A DNA stretch of 64,000 nt from Turritopsis dohrnii. Taxonomy: Eukaryota; Cnidaria; Hydrozoa; Anthoathecata; Oceaniidae. A model generated the notes under the pieces. It searched no databases. It saw nothing but the letters and a program-made list of their open reading frames with translations, and was not told the origin of the DNA. The DNA is taken from assembly GCA_027922465.2 (NCBI GenBank), contig BQMF02000634.1, positions 62,001-126,000 of the forward strand. The letters are read 5' to 3'. The position numbers and the translations under genes are program-made. This document shows, in pieces, positions 11,865-23,700 of the stretch. Position 1 is the stretch's first letter, and every line of letters starts with the position of its first letter.

Positions 11865-12059
11865 TAAAAGCGCCTTGAAGTGACTTGAAGTGTAAGTTTT
11901 ATCGTTAAGAAAAACATTTTACTGCTGCTTCTAATAGGTAGAAGAAAGCGAAAAATCACAGTTGAAAACCGTATATGTTTTTTCGTCGGGGAAAATTTTC
12001 GTCACCGACGAAATTATCCCCGATAAGGTATTTTAAAACTTTGTAAAAATATAAGAAGA

Positions 12060-12150
12060 AATGGAGCGCGATACAATCATAAACTAAGAAATTGAGCGCG
12101 ATATAATCATAAACTTAGAATGGAGCGCGATACAATCATAAACTAAGAAG
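12060..12150 (+). repeat. Three tandem ~30-bp units
   Basis: The unit ATGGAGCGCGATACAATCAT (continuing AAACTAAGAA) occurs three times in a row with few substitutions. Confidence 0.85.
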
Positions 12151-12899
12151 TTTTTCATGCGTTCGAACGTTTTACAAACAATCTTTGCTGACGTGAAAAT
12201 AGGACTTTCTGAAAAGGTTACTACAATTACAATAGGAGGATTTGACTTTTTTACAGCCAAAGGGAAAAAATGAGAGCAATAAAGAATAGAGGAACAGGTG
12301 TGACAATGAGTTAAGTTTAAATGTTAGATAACAAATAAATGGCCGGTTTTATTGGATAGGGTAGATATTACAGGCGTGTTCGACTGTGACTGCAAAGCAG
12401 AAATAAAGTTGATTGTTGGAACGAAAGAAGACTCTTACATTTGCCAAGAAGCCACTCCTCAAATTATAATACTCAAGAAAGAAGAAATATAGACTTTGAA
12501 AAGCGATCAAAAAATGGAAAAGGTGAAATTTAAGCCATATGATAATAGAAAATTGCTAATGATATGGCTGGGGAAGGTCCTAAAAACCACTTTATAAACT
12601 CTTTGGGCACAAATACGAGGAGCAGATGGTTAAACTTTCAACTTATAAAGCGTCAAAGGAGTCAAAGGAGATCCTCATTGCCACAAAGAAAACATCAGCC
12701 CGTGGTAACGTCCCTTTCCAAACATCAGCCCGTGATAACGTCCCTTTCCAAACAGCCCCTTGTTTGCATCGAGAAACAGGGGGCGTGGTTTAGTTTCAAC
12801 AACAGGACAGCAACTTTGAGGACAAAAACATGGAATAGGACAGGGTAGGAACTCCAGCCTTTTTCCTTTGAAAAATATCTAATGTATCGTTCCTCTGCT

Positions 12900-13320
12900 A
12901 TTCACCAAGGTACTTCAAAACCTTCATCATCTAATCGTGAACCTATTCAGACAGGGAGGCTAGCCCGCTTTGCAAGTAATTGGATATGGTGAGAGGCTAC
13001 AAAATCTCTTTCATTTCACTCCCAATGCAAACTACTCCACGCAAAGAAATCCAATTTTCAGGAAGAGAATCCGATCTTGACTTGATGGTGCAAGCCATGC
13101 TCAAAAAGGGGGCCAAGAGAAAAGTGAAGGAGGAGAGGGGCTAATATTCAAGCTCAATCTTTCTGGTCAACAAAAAGGAAACTACTATTACAAAATCTTC
13201 TTCTTTTTCTACACTCAAGAGACCTGTTAACTAATCCATCAGGAGAGCAACATCCGTTAGTCAAAACAAACTCCTTCCAATTAGTGGCTTGGCTGTCTCA
13301 GAACCAAGTTTTCAAGACAT
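12900..13320 (+). pseudogene. DIRS-type retrotransposon remnant
   Basis: Plus-strand reading, across frameshifts, gives GRLARFASNW then MVRGYKISFISLPMQ, and ESDLDLMVQAMLKKGA. This is the N-terminal signature of DIRS-like reverse transcriptases (V-GGRL-x-F-x-x-NW, GY-I-F, and a block ending LxKGAI). Just downstream, HPLVKTNSFQLVAWLSQNQ resembles the much later HPL...L.L.AW block of the same proteins, so most of the RT/RNase H region is deleted. Upstream, 12,564-12,848 is open and holds a short internal repeat (KHQPVVTSLS/KHQPVITSLS) that could be gag-like, which I cannot prove. Confidence 0.55.
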
Positions 13321-13675
13321 TCTTTTGAAATAAATTTTGAGTAGATGAGTTGAAATTATGACTTTTGTATTTTATGCGAAAACGGAACAGAATTAGATCG
13401 ATTGAAAATTATTAAAAAATGACCTTTAAATGACCTTGAAATAGAAATTTGATTTCCGCTGGCAACTCTGTTTTATTCATCACATTTACATAGTTTATAA
13501 TCTTTAAAAATTGTTTTTAGTCCTCAAGTGTTGTTTTGTTATAGCTATCTTTCCAGTGGACAAATTTGATGAAAAATCACTACAAAGGAGTGCATGTCTG
13601 TAGAAATATACACACAGAATTAGATTAGAAATTTTTCGAAGTTAAAGATTGTGCAAAAGAGTGAAGCGCCCAAAG

Positions 13676-13839
13676 CAGAGGCGTAGTTAGGGTCAGTCAA
13701 AAAAAGTGGAGGAGTTCAACATTATGATATTTCTTTTCAGTCTTAAGTGGCGATTAGGTTACTTGCACGCTTTCCTTTTCTACCCTAAATGACTTAACTC
13801 TCCACCACAAATTTTGACTGACCTCTGGCTACGCCTCTG
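13676..13839. mobile_element. MITE B, copy 2
   Basis: A 164-bp element beginning CAGAGGCGTAG and ending CTACGCCTCTG, flanked by CAAAG on each side. Together with copy 1 it gives a 4-5 bp target duplication. No coding capacity. Confidence 0.85.
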
Positions 13840-14150
13840 CAAAGTGCAATCCGCATTTTATAAAAAAAATCGCAGCCACGATCTAATACTTCCTTCTCTC
13901 CAAATAAACGATTGTTTGATCTAGGGAGCGGTTTTTATCGTTGTCTCATGGTCGAGGCAGCAGAGGACGGGGCCCAAGATAAGACGTGCTTTACATAACA
14001 TCTACAGAAAGAAAATAAAACCGAGATCAAACTTGTCGTTATCTGTTCCTTACTCCTACTTTCCAGCATCGGCTTTCATTTTGATGAATGATGGAGGTAC
14101 TTAAAAAACAAAAGAACAAACGGCTCATTTCAATAAAGATCTCTAGATGG

Positions 14151-14392
14151 TTAGGTGTGAATTATTTTGTTCTATCTCCACTTTTGGAAAAAATGAGTCC
14201 CGATTGTTTTCAAGCTTTTCATGGTTATTTTGTTCTTTCTCCGTGAGCTTTTTTTTAAAAACAAGCGCAAAATCTTCTTCAAACTTGTTGGTTTCTTCAA
14301 GATTCAGATTCAGATATAGTGAGGTTATGAAATTTAAAACTTAATTTTCTCATTTTAAAAAAATTGGAGATAGAACAAAATAATTCTCACCA
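14151..14392. mobile_element. Small MITE-like inverted-repeat element
   Basis: The left end GTGTGAATTATTTTGTTCTA (continuing TCTCCA) and the right end are inverted copies separated by ~180 bp. A further partial internal copy (TTATTTTGTTCTTTCTCC) sits near 14,225. No clear target duplication was found. Confidence 0.65.
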
Positions 14393-14899
14393 AGGGGCGA
14401 GATCCAATATTCGATTGTGGCTTCGATTTTACTCAAAAAATCGGAATTGCAATCGGAATTGCACTTCGGCAAAATAGATAATCTCTATAAAGCTTCATTA
14501 ATTTGTTTTCCATTGACTTGCGTGTGTGTCGGTTACTAAAACATGTAGAATCAAAACGCTCGTTTATTTTCAAAATCAATATAAGCTGATTCTAGATTTT
14601 CAATCAACGTGTGACACCGAAGTTATCATTTTAGAAACCGAAAATTACTTTTGTATGTCAATTTCAATCTTAAACAAGAAGCGCTATGCATTTGAACAAA
14701 TTGCGTAATATTTAAAAGCCATTTAATCCTAACGGTTATGCATCTGAATGGAAGTAAGTTACACACTAACAAAAAAGGTACGAAACTTCTCCTCAGAAAT
14801 TTTGTACGTTCTATTGAAAAGCAGTGCTGACAGGCTGAACAGCAGGTAGATTTTTCCCTAGATGAAATAATCCCTTCTGATTCGGATTGTCAGGCAGAT

Positions 14900-17721
14900 A
14901 TGTGCACCAATACTGATCCAAACGATCCCAACTCTGCAAAATTCACCTTAAACGAGGTCCTAATAAACGAAAACCAGAATATGTCTAATTTTCGAATTAA
15001 ACATCTTAATAGGGTTATTATTGGTCAACTCAACATCAACTCGTTAAGAAACAAATTTGAACAGCTCTCATCAATAATAAATGAAAATTTTGACATATTC
15101 TTGATGTCTGAAACTAAACTCGACAGTAGTTTGGGAAAATCAGTTTCACTTGAGAGGTTTTAGTAAGCCTTTCAGATTAGACAGAGACGCGAGTGGAGGG
15201 GGCCTGCTTTTATATGTCCGTGAGGATATTCCCTGCAAACTCTTGAAATGCAAATTTCAAGAATCAGCGGAATATCTACTTGTTCAAATAAACTTACGTA
15301 AAAAGAAGTGGCTTCTTTGCTGTTTGTATAACCCAAAACGATCTTTGAATGAGAGTCATCTTAAGGTTCTCGCAGATGAGTTGGACCTAAATTTAGGAAG
15401 CTATGATAATATCCTCCTTCTCGGAGACTTCAATGCCGAAACTTCTCTCCCTGTTTTTAGCGAATTTAAGCAACTGTATGCTTTGCATAACATTGTAAAG
15501 GACAAAATATGCTTTAAAAATCCATGTAATCCATCATGTATTGACCTGTTTGTTACAAACAGTCCTTTGAGTTTTCAGGACACAAATACGGTAGAAACGG
15601 GCCTTTTAGATTTCCAAAAGCAAGTCCTAACGGTTATGAAAACGCATTTTATCAAATGTGGTTCGAATAAAGTCTATTACAGAAACTATAAAAATTACTG
15701 TAATGAAAAATTTCGAGGGGAGTTAATTGGAAAACTTGATATCAAAGACTTTCTTGGCACAGACATGGAGAAAACTGTTGAAAAGGTTTTAAATGTTCTG
15801 AACAATCATGCCCCTAGAAAATGCAAATACGTACGAGGTAATAATGCTCCTTTCATGAACAAACAAATGAAAAAAGCTATTATGAATAGGTCGAGACTTA
15901 AAAATAGATACCTTAGATGCAAGACTGATCTAAGCTGGGTTGAATACAAGAAACAACGCAATAAGTGCGTCAATGTTCTCAGGAAAACGAAACGGAACTA
16001 CTATAGTAATATTAATGTAAAAAGTATAACACTAAAAAATTTTGGAAAACCATTTAACCTCTTTTTTCAGATAAAGCTCTGATAAAAGAAAACTTTACAT
16101 TTGTGGAAAATGGTGAGATTGTGCGCAATGTAAGAGATGTTGCCATTAAATTTAATGTAATAAATTTAATATTTTACAAGTATTGTGCCTAATATAGGAA
16201 ATTCTTTGAATGAAAAGCTTTTTACAGAAAATTGCGAAGGAGCTCATGACGAAATTTCTAAAATTATTTCAAAATACCAAAACCACCCTAGCATAAAGAA
16301 AATAAAAGAATTTCATTCAACGGGCAAAACGTTTTCTTTCAAACATACTTCCTTCGAAAAGCAATAGAGAGATTAGATCTGTAAAAAGCTTCACAGGATT
16401 CTGATATACCTACAAAACTGATAAAAGAAAACTGTGATATTTTTGATAGTGTCTTGCTAAACAGTGTCAATCTTATGTATGACTCGTGTAATTTTCCACC
16501 CAGACTAAAACCTTGTAATGTCACTCCTGCTTTCAAAAAAGGTGACAGATCAAATGTTCAAAATTATCGACCTGTGAGCATTTTACCTAATTTATCGAAG
16601 ATTCACGAGGGGAGCATGCACGAACAACTGGAAGATTATTTCAATTTGCTTTTCTCGAAATACCAATGTGGGTTGAGAAAAGGCTTTAACACTCAGCATT
16701 GTTTATTAGCAATGCTTGAAAAATGTAAGAAAAGCCTTGATAATAAGGGAAAATACGCAGCCTTACTAACAGAATAACAGAATATGTATGAATATTTGAA
16801 ATAATAATAAGAAGAAATAATAATACTAACAGATTTATCCAAAGCTTTTGACGTCCTAAATTACGATTTGTTAATCGCAAAGCTTCATGCCTATGACACT
16901 AAATCATTAAAACTATTGCGTAGTCACCTTATGGGAAGAAAACAAAGAGTGAAAATAAACTCAGATTTGTTTCTTTTCACTGATAAGGTAGACATAGCAA
17001 GCTACGCGGACGACAATACACCATATATTTGTGGTAAAAATGACACAGATGTTTTACAAAAGTTAGAAAAAACAGCTGATGTCGTATCCCAATGGTGTTT
17101 AGATAATGGTATGAAATAATGGTCTCTTCTTGTTAAAGACAGCTTGATTCTCAAAAGTTATTGGGAGTGACAATTGACAAAAAGTTAAGTTTTGAGAAAC
17201 ATGTTTCTAATCTGTGTGATGCAGCTTCACGAAAATTACACGCACTTAGTAGAGTTGCTCCCTACATGGACCTTGAGAAAAAGCAATTACTCATAACCTC
17301 GTACGTTTATTCCCAGTTCAGCTACTGCCCCCTGATTTGGATGAATCACAGCAGAGGTCTAAATAACCGCATTAATAAGGTCCAAGAAAAAGGTCATTGA
17401 GGATTATCTATAACGATTTTCAGACCAATTTAAGGCTAAAAAAGGCATTTTTCCTGAAATCGTTACAGAGATTTTTGACTTTCGTGTTCCCACTTACGAG
17501 TTCAGAGGAACCCGCGAGAATAATAACATTAATCCGAAATCTGTTCAGTGGGGAACAGAAACCGTATCATACTTAACCCCTAAAATATGGTCTTTAGTGC
17601 CATTAGAAGTACAGGAATCCTCTAGCATCAATGAATTTAAGCAGAAAATCAAAACTTGGGTACCCACAAACTGTTCTTGCAGGTTATGCAAAACATACAT
17701 CCAAAACGTGGGATACGTCTA
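14900..17721 (+). mobile_element. Non-LTR retrotransposon (APE endonuclease + RT), degenerate
   Basis: The endonuclease begins about 14,990 (GQLNINSLRNKFEQL, MSETKLDSS), then after a frameshift near 15,145 continues GGGLLLYVREDIP and LLLGDFNAE, the catalytic GDFN motif. A linker precedes the reverse transcriptase at about 16,450-17,400: VTPAFKKGD, NYRPVSILPNLSK, LTDLSKAFD, SYADDNTPY (catalytic ADD), then LGVTIDKKLSFE and YCPLIWM. The C-terminus ends near 17,721 with CSCRLC. The stretch expected to hold GVPQGS-LGPLLF between INSDLFLF and TDKVDIASYADD is deleted, and about 57 bp are inserted at 16,775-16,832 between direct repeats of CTAACAGA. CR1/L2/jockey-like by layout; dead copy. Confidence 0.85.
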
Positions 17722-17882
17722 GCTTCAGAAACCTTTCCTTTATATATCTAATATCTGCCTGCTGTTTTTATCAATATTTCAGGTGAACCAGTAGACATTC
17801 AATAAATCAGGAAGAACAACAAAATGTTAAAATTATTTTTAACGAAGCTTTTCGTAAGTAAAACTCTTACATCGTCAGGTAA

Positions 17883-18350
17883 TTATTCATGACGAGTAGT
17901 ACTTTTATACAGTAGACATTCGTTTAATGGAAAAGTCTTGTCTTTATTCAATTTGACTTCTCTTCTCTGATTTAAGATATTCTCCATGAAGGCATTGCAT
18001 TTTCGACAAATACTTTTTGGAAGGCCGTCACCATCATGTATGTTTACACCACATACCGTTAAAATTTTTCTGCTTAAGTTTTTTCTTTCATCAGATACAG
18101 AATGTACTTTTAACAAAAAGCTATTGTTAGTAAGTTTACTGCACAATCTGCATTTTCCTTCAACTCTAGGTTTTCGAGAATAGACTTTTTTAGGTGTAAT
18201 TTGCAATAACTCTTCATTCATTATTGTCCCCGCAGCGAGCGTAAGCGAGCGAGGAGGCATAGTAGTTTCACGAGATAGGCGAATGTCAGTTTCCGATTTG
18301 TTCTTCATCCTCATCATCATCATCATCCTCATCATCATCATAATCATCAT
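17883..18350 (-). CDS. ZAD-like zinc-finger exon in repeat family R
   Basis: The frame contains a C-x2-C ... C-x2-C arrangement typical of ZAD-like (zinc-finger associated) N-terminal domains: GKCRLCSKLTNN, then about 45 residues, then GLPKSICRKCNAF. The first residues are encoded by an ATC/CAT microsatellite and spell a Met-rich run, which is unlikely to be a real start; ATG codons at MKNKSETD or MNEELL are better. ZAD-like fingers occur at the start of many animal transposon and zinc-finger proteins. No downstream DNA-binding or catalytic region is visible, so this is a partial gene or first exon. The surrounding sequence is a multicopy repeat, so a transposon origin is likely. Confidence 0.55.
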   Translation of the reverse strand: MMIMMMMRMMMMMRMKNKSETDIRLSRETTMPPRSLTLAAGTIMNEELLQITPKKVYSRKPRVEGKCRLCSKLTNNSFLLKVHSVSDERKNLSRKILTVCGVNIHDGDGLPKSICRKCNAFMENILNQRREVKLNKDKTFPLNECLLYKSTTRHE

Positions 18351-18485
18351 CTTCCAATTTTCGTGTTGACGTTACACGGTGGTATACAATTATTAGCTGA
18401 CTTTGCTTTTTTCACGGTTTCAAAGCATGGTACTGTAAGTGGGACAGAATGTTTTTTCGTATCTCTTTCCTAATTTATTATTATA

Positions 18486-19297
18486 CTAGCCGCCAAGGCG
18501 GCGTCGCTCGCCGCCCATGTCCACCTGCTCTGTATCACTGTATCAGTAAATGTCAAATTTCCTTATAAACGGCTCGTACAACTTGTGTTCAACCAGAAGC
18601 AGATTCGAAGTCACAACCTCTGGTAAAACCAATCTTATCAGTGTAACAATACACTCAAAACGTAGAGAGAGAAAACTTCAACTTTTTATTAGCTTTTGTT
18701 TTAAAAAATTTACGCGCTCTAACATGGGTGCTATCAAACGTAAGGGGGAAATGGTTTTTCTTCTTAAAAAGATCACATGGGAGGAGAGAAAAAGGCACGT
18801 GCTAAATGAATAAAGAGAATTAAAAAACGTTCGATCTGAAGTGCTTAACAATTAAAAAAAGAAATTAAATTAAAAGAAAAGCAAAAAAAAATTTTGTTTC
18901 ATGATACTCTTTTTTTACCTATCATCGTTTTTTAAACATTTTGATTGCTGGAAAAAAAGTTTACCCGTCTCAGACAGTCAGGCAAGGATACGTTAGGATA
19001 CACTGGCAAACATGCTGCCAAGTTCTGCCACTGCTACTTTTTGTCCAAACTGTTTAATCAGTTAGTTTCTTTGTATTTAGTTGATGTATTGTTTTCAAAG
19101 CCAACATAGTCAACGTAGTCCTTGGAATATAACACTAACAATAATAATAAAAACAAAACGTTATTCCTATTATTTCATCACCCAAAAAAAGTCACGTTCG
19201 ATTGGGGTTGCAATGTATTTGCTTCGAACTCACGTCGCACACAAAAAAAGAAATAATTTCGCTCACAACTCAATCTACCATTTTGCGTGACTTACAA

Positions 19298-19334
<37 letters not shown>

Positions 19335-19356
19335 GAATCGGCTATTAATATATAGA
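18486..19356 (-). mobile_element. Non-autonomous Helitron
   Basis: Read on the minus strand the element starts TCTATATATTAATAG and ends GCCGCCTTGGCGGCTAG, i.e. 5' TC and 3' CTRR (CTAG) with a GC-rich hairpin next to the end. It sits between A and T with no target duplication. The uninterrupted site is present at about 44,780 (CATAGTATAA|TATAATAATA), which proves the boundaries. Near its 5' end is an (ACAG)n tract (19,307-19,335). No Rep/helicase gene is present in its 871 bp. Confidence 0.92.
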
Positions 19357-19830
19357 TTATACTATGTTATTTAGGAAGTTCGTATGCTAACATTGCTTAG
19401 ACATTTTTCATATTACTTTTGTGTTGTTTTAGTGAAATGAACAATAAGGATTTTGAAGCACAGCTGGAAATCTGAAATTTTGCCAACCATACATTTTATT
19501 TTTGTATATGTTTTAACTCTAAATCTTTCATTCCATTAATTTTATTCCATGCACTGATTATTGGCGGATCTTGCCTTAAAAATATTTAAATTGGATTTCT
19601 GCGTATGTAAGAAAGCCATATTTACAAACTGTCGTTCTTTGTGTTTTTTTTTTAACTGTCTTCCAAACCTAGTGTGATCATGATCAATAAAACCTTTCTA
19701 TATTTTTTTTGTTTTTTTATGTAAAGTTTGGCTATTTTTTAGTTTTGAATCAAAGTTTGAAACAGAGATTTCTAATAGATTTTTTTTTTAAAAGTTTTTT
19801 TTCTTTTGGCTCTTACAGAATCTTATTATA

Positions 19831-20510
19831 TATTTCCCCGTAGGGCGAAATATATGTTAAAATCGGCATTTTCCATCTCCTTCTTCTCCTTCTTCTCTGT
19901 TCACTTTTATAGCCGCGGTTCGGTATTGAATTTTCGCCTAGCCAAACTAGATAAGAATGGAGGCTAGTCTACAGCACGCCATTTTTTTCAGTCAGTGCTG
20001 TGGAAGATTTTTGCTTTTTTTCTGCTAGCTTTTAAAATGATTCAATAGATGAAACTTTAAATGATGTTAAATGATGGAAATGAATCGTTTTAGTTCAGTG
20101 TTGTCTTAAAAAGCTTTGTAAAAACTTTTGAATGAAATGAACGCGTAAAAACCAGAAAGAATTGATATATCAATGGTCAATGATGTTTTGTTTTTGTTGA
20201 TAACAATGTTATGATGATTGGTAATTAATTTGCTTCGAACAGCAAACCATTGAAGCTGTGGTTTCAGTGCAAAGGTGAAAATTCATTATCAATAGCCAGG
20301 CAAAAGATTTATTTTTATTTATTTTTATCCTGATATATAATGTAGCCCAACTGAACTGAAATCACGATGTTGGAACCAGCCATAAAGGAAATCCATTTCA
20401 TGTGGAGAACAACCAGTTCAATCAGTTTGATAATTCAAAAAGTACATTCAAAAACAGCAAGTAAAAACGTGATGTCGTATATGCAATAAGAAGTTCAGAA
20501 AACCAATTAC
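19831..20510. other. No gene seen
   Basis: AT-rich flank of the large KDZ transposon; no recognisable gene or repeat boundary. Confidence 0.45.
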
Positions 20511-20517
20511 GTATAAT

Positions 20518-20595
20518 CAACACAACCGCGTCGAAAATTTAGACTATAATAGTCAAACCTGCAGGATGCAGAATTATGACTGTAATGGTCATAAT
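20518..20595 (+). repeat. Left TIR of the KDZ element
   Basis: 78 bp, pairs with 36,305-36,382 with two mismatches. Contains smaller palindromic words (GACTATAATAGTC, TTATGACTGTAATGGTCATAA) that could be transposase sites. Confidence 0.93.
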
Positions 20596-20737
20596 AATCA
20601 TAATCGACTTGAAAAGAAGTCGCCCAGTTAGCCCGAACGGAATGCAAAACAAACTTTCGCTAGCATTATTGGGCTTTTTGCATGCTTGTCAGTTGTTTTG
20701 ATTTCCTGTGGTTTTAACTGCTGCTGACATTCCTAGG

Positions 20738-23700
20738 ATGGATCAAATTCAAGAATCAAACTCAGGTAAAAGTATGTACTAAGAATGATGGCAAAAATCT
20801 AGCTAAATTTTCTAAATTTAAGAATGTAGTTGCTGGCTAGCTACACCCTATAAGATTAGTGGTAGGGTTAGGGCTAGGTAGGGGGATACGAAAAGGAAAT
20901 AGCGCCTGTACGTTCTCTAAATTTTTTTAAAAAAAACAGGTTCATTGTATGAAAACAAATTGTGCTGTTACTACAAAAGAGTTAATTTATATCATACAAA
21001 CTGTACAGCCAAGAAGAAGCAATATAGCCCTAGTTTTAGTTTAGAAATGTTCTTTTTTCATAGACAATGCCTAGACAATGAACATGCAAGTTTCAATGTT
21101 CAATTTTCAACTTTCTCTACAATTTTCAAAAATTAATAGCCCCATTTGGCCTATTATAGACACTCAAAGATAAAATATTTTCTGCCCCATTTTATATAGT
21201 CCTTGTAGCCATGGTGGGACCCTAGACACTCTCTTTATGCACTCAAGCAAGCCCCCTCCTCAATGATTAATGCAAATCACTCCCCTGTAAAAAGACAAGG
21301 CATCATTGCCTAAGGGTTTCATTTTGTTTTCAGAGAAATATAGATCTATTGATGCCAATGTTTTTATTCATTTGTGTAGTTAAAAGTGTCCGTCGTGGTG
21401 TCAATTCTCTGTGCTCAAATTACAGGTTGCATGGATAAGAACAGGGTTTTTTTTATCATTTGAAAGTGATTGCATTAGCAACTGATTCATTACCATATTA
21501 AAGATTTCTTTGGATGGAAAACATAATTATATCTAATGATTACAAATTATTGTTGTGGAAAAATTTAGGTCTTGCTGCTATTCCTGAAACGTCAAACAAT
21601 AAAAAGAGCAAAAGTTTGAAGGTATACTACTGTCTTCAGAAAAATTCATGGTTTATTGATTTTATATAATGGAACTGCTTACTGTCATTGTAAAGATCAC
21701 TTGACGTGTTTGATTCAGGGAATTATATAATTGGCTTTTCATTATTATAGTAAGAAACTTTGTGATAAATGTTGTGGTCAAATCAAGACTAATATTACCA
21801 TGTATAATAAATAAACTAACAATATTGTTGCACAAGGCTGCAATATATCATTCTTGATTGCTTTAGTTATGCCATCACTGTGCAACAGCTGTTCATGTTG
21901 CTTGCAAGAAATGCATTTCCTGCGGAATAACATTTGAAAAGCGAGGGAGAAGTGTCAGTGATTATGTCAGTGAGAAACCATGCAATATGGCACGTGAAAG
22001 AAAAATAATTCATGGCCGAGTAAGTCATTACTTAAAGTCACTAAGCAATTTTTGGTCAAGTGACTTTACTTTCATAGCTGGTTCTTTTCTCTAAAAGTCT
22101 ATTTGTTCATTTAGCATTGACTATTTTTTATTACTTCTCATCAATGACTTGTGACCGAATACTGCTAGACTGACTGAAATTAACTGAATTGAAACTGGCT
22201 GTATATAAATTAATTTCATGTAAGAAGTTTTGTCGAAGGTAAGCTTTATGTTGTCTTATGTTCTGTTGTATGTAAAGCTTTTTTTTTTATATAAAAATGA
22301 CTAATTCTTGATTAATTTAGTAATGGTGACTTGGAAATTTTACACAAACAATTGTGAAAAAAAGAACAATTTAACTGAAAATTACTAAACAGTGTTTCGT
22401 GCTTTGTTGAATATGAAAATTGTATGTATATAAAACTTGATTATGTACTCTTCAATTTATTTATAGCTCCTTAATCTTCAAAAGCACCATGGGTATAATG
22501 CTGTGGTGCTGTATGCAAAAAAATCCGAAAAGGGATCATATATATTTGACTCCTTTGTCACTCCTGGTTTTTCTGAGGAATGGTTTGGAAAATCTGGAGA
22601 GCTTTCACCTTCTGGTGATCTGGTCATGTCTTCCATGATACACTGTTTTAAAGGTGTAATACTTAATTCTTTGCTTTCAAATCTGTTTTTCCTCCTAAAA
22701 AAGTAGCTCTATTTCAATTTTATTTGTTTATGTTGAGAATTGATTCAAAAGTAAACATGTTTTCTAGGTATAAAGGGAAAATGATATTATATTATGTTGA
22801 TGCTTATAAAATAACAACAACAACAACAACAAACTTATTCAAAATTAATTATACAATTTAACTTTTTTTTGCCATTTCAGCTTATGGAAAGAACTCTGAA
22901 GGTAATGTGTGATATATGATGCATATGATGCGTAAATTGCTCGAAATTCCTTGTTAATGAAATTTCTCTATTAATCGGTTTTTCTAGTTAGCAAAATTTT
23001 GTTTTCTGCTGTTGCTGAAGGTTTTTAAGTGGAGTTTTGTTTTTACTTTGTGCACTCATTATACATTTAATATGAATAAATTTGAGATGAAGTGTTGCTG
23101 ATTGGCTAGGATTTCATAAAATTTAGCAAGCTTCAGCCAAATTGGATAATGAATATGATCAATAGAATGGGTAAAATCAAACTGAATTATTTAAGTTTCG
23201 TATGGAGCCGAACTAGCCATTGTTTAAAACCCAAGTGTTCTAATACTCAGTGACTTTGATAGTATGAGTATTATAATTATGAATTATAAAATAGACAGAT
23301 TAAAAATAAATATTTTGTGTTCTATTGAAAGAAATGCACTTACAAACCACATACTAAAACGCACACACACACAAAAAAACAATAACATAATATTGTTTTT
23401 TACCAGTGGTGAACATGACCACATTATCTTCCACGTTTTGTTTTTGCAGATGTTTCAAGTTCAGAACAACAAGGTAGTGTTTCTATCTTATTGTTAGTGA
23501 AATCATATAAACTGGCTAATTCAATGATTTGCCATTATTACTTCAACTCTTGTTTGTTACTTAGTGATAGCAAGTACAGAAGATAATGCTTGTGTAGCTG
23601 CTGTTGATGAGGAGAGTATGTAATGCCTTGCTTTTATGCAAAAGTAAAGTCGTTATATCTTAAGCAAATGATTAACTAATGTTTCTTCTAACTCTTTCAT

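Larger units (their letters stand above)
10426..11975. mobile_element. MITE A copy, split by two later insertions
   Basis: Segments 10426-10455, 10622-10724 and 11865-11975 together match the uninterrupted element at about 59,856-60,108: CACACTGCGCGCTAAC, then GCACAGTGCGCATGA, GATTTTTAATTTTGATCTACAG, and finally GACTTGAAGTGTAAG and TTTTATCGTTAAGAAAAA. The gaps are filled by MITE B (10456-10621) and element C (10725-11864). The copy at 59.9 kb therefore acts as an empty-site control for both insertions. Confidence 0.82.
17880..19830 (-). repeat. Repeat family R, copy interrupted by a Helitron
   Basis: Bases 18,230-18,485 and 19,357-19,830 match 44,380-45,005 in inverted orientation, for example TTATTTAGGAAGTTCGTATG and TTGATCATGATCACACTAGG-type segments. 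The gap is the 871-bp Helitron. The match breaks off at about 19,828 and near 18,225, where this copy continues into the ZAD-like exon and the 45-kb copy does not. Confidence 0.85.

Noticed and set aside
18300..18350. Poly-Met start of the 17,883-18,350 frame
   Set aside because: It is a translated ATC/CAT microsatellite; the real start is probably an internal ATG or an upstream exon.
20860..20885. Telomere-like GGGTTAGGGCTAGG
   Set aside because: Only about two imperfect units, no array.
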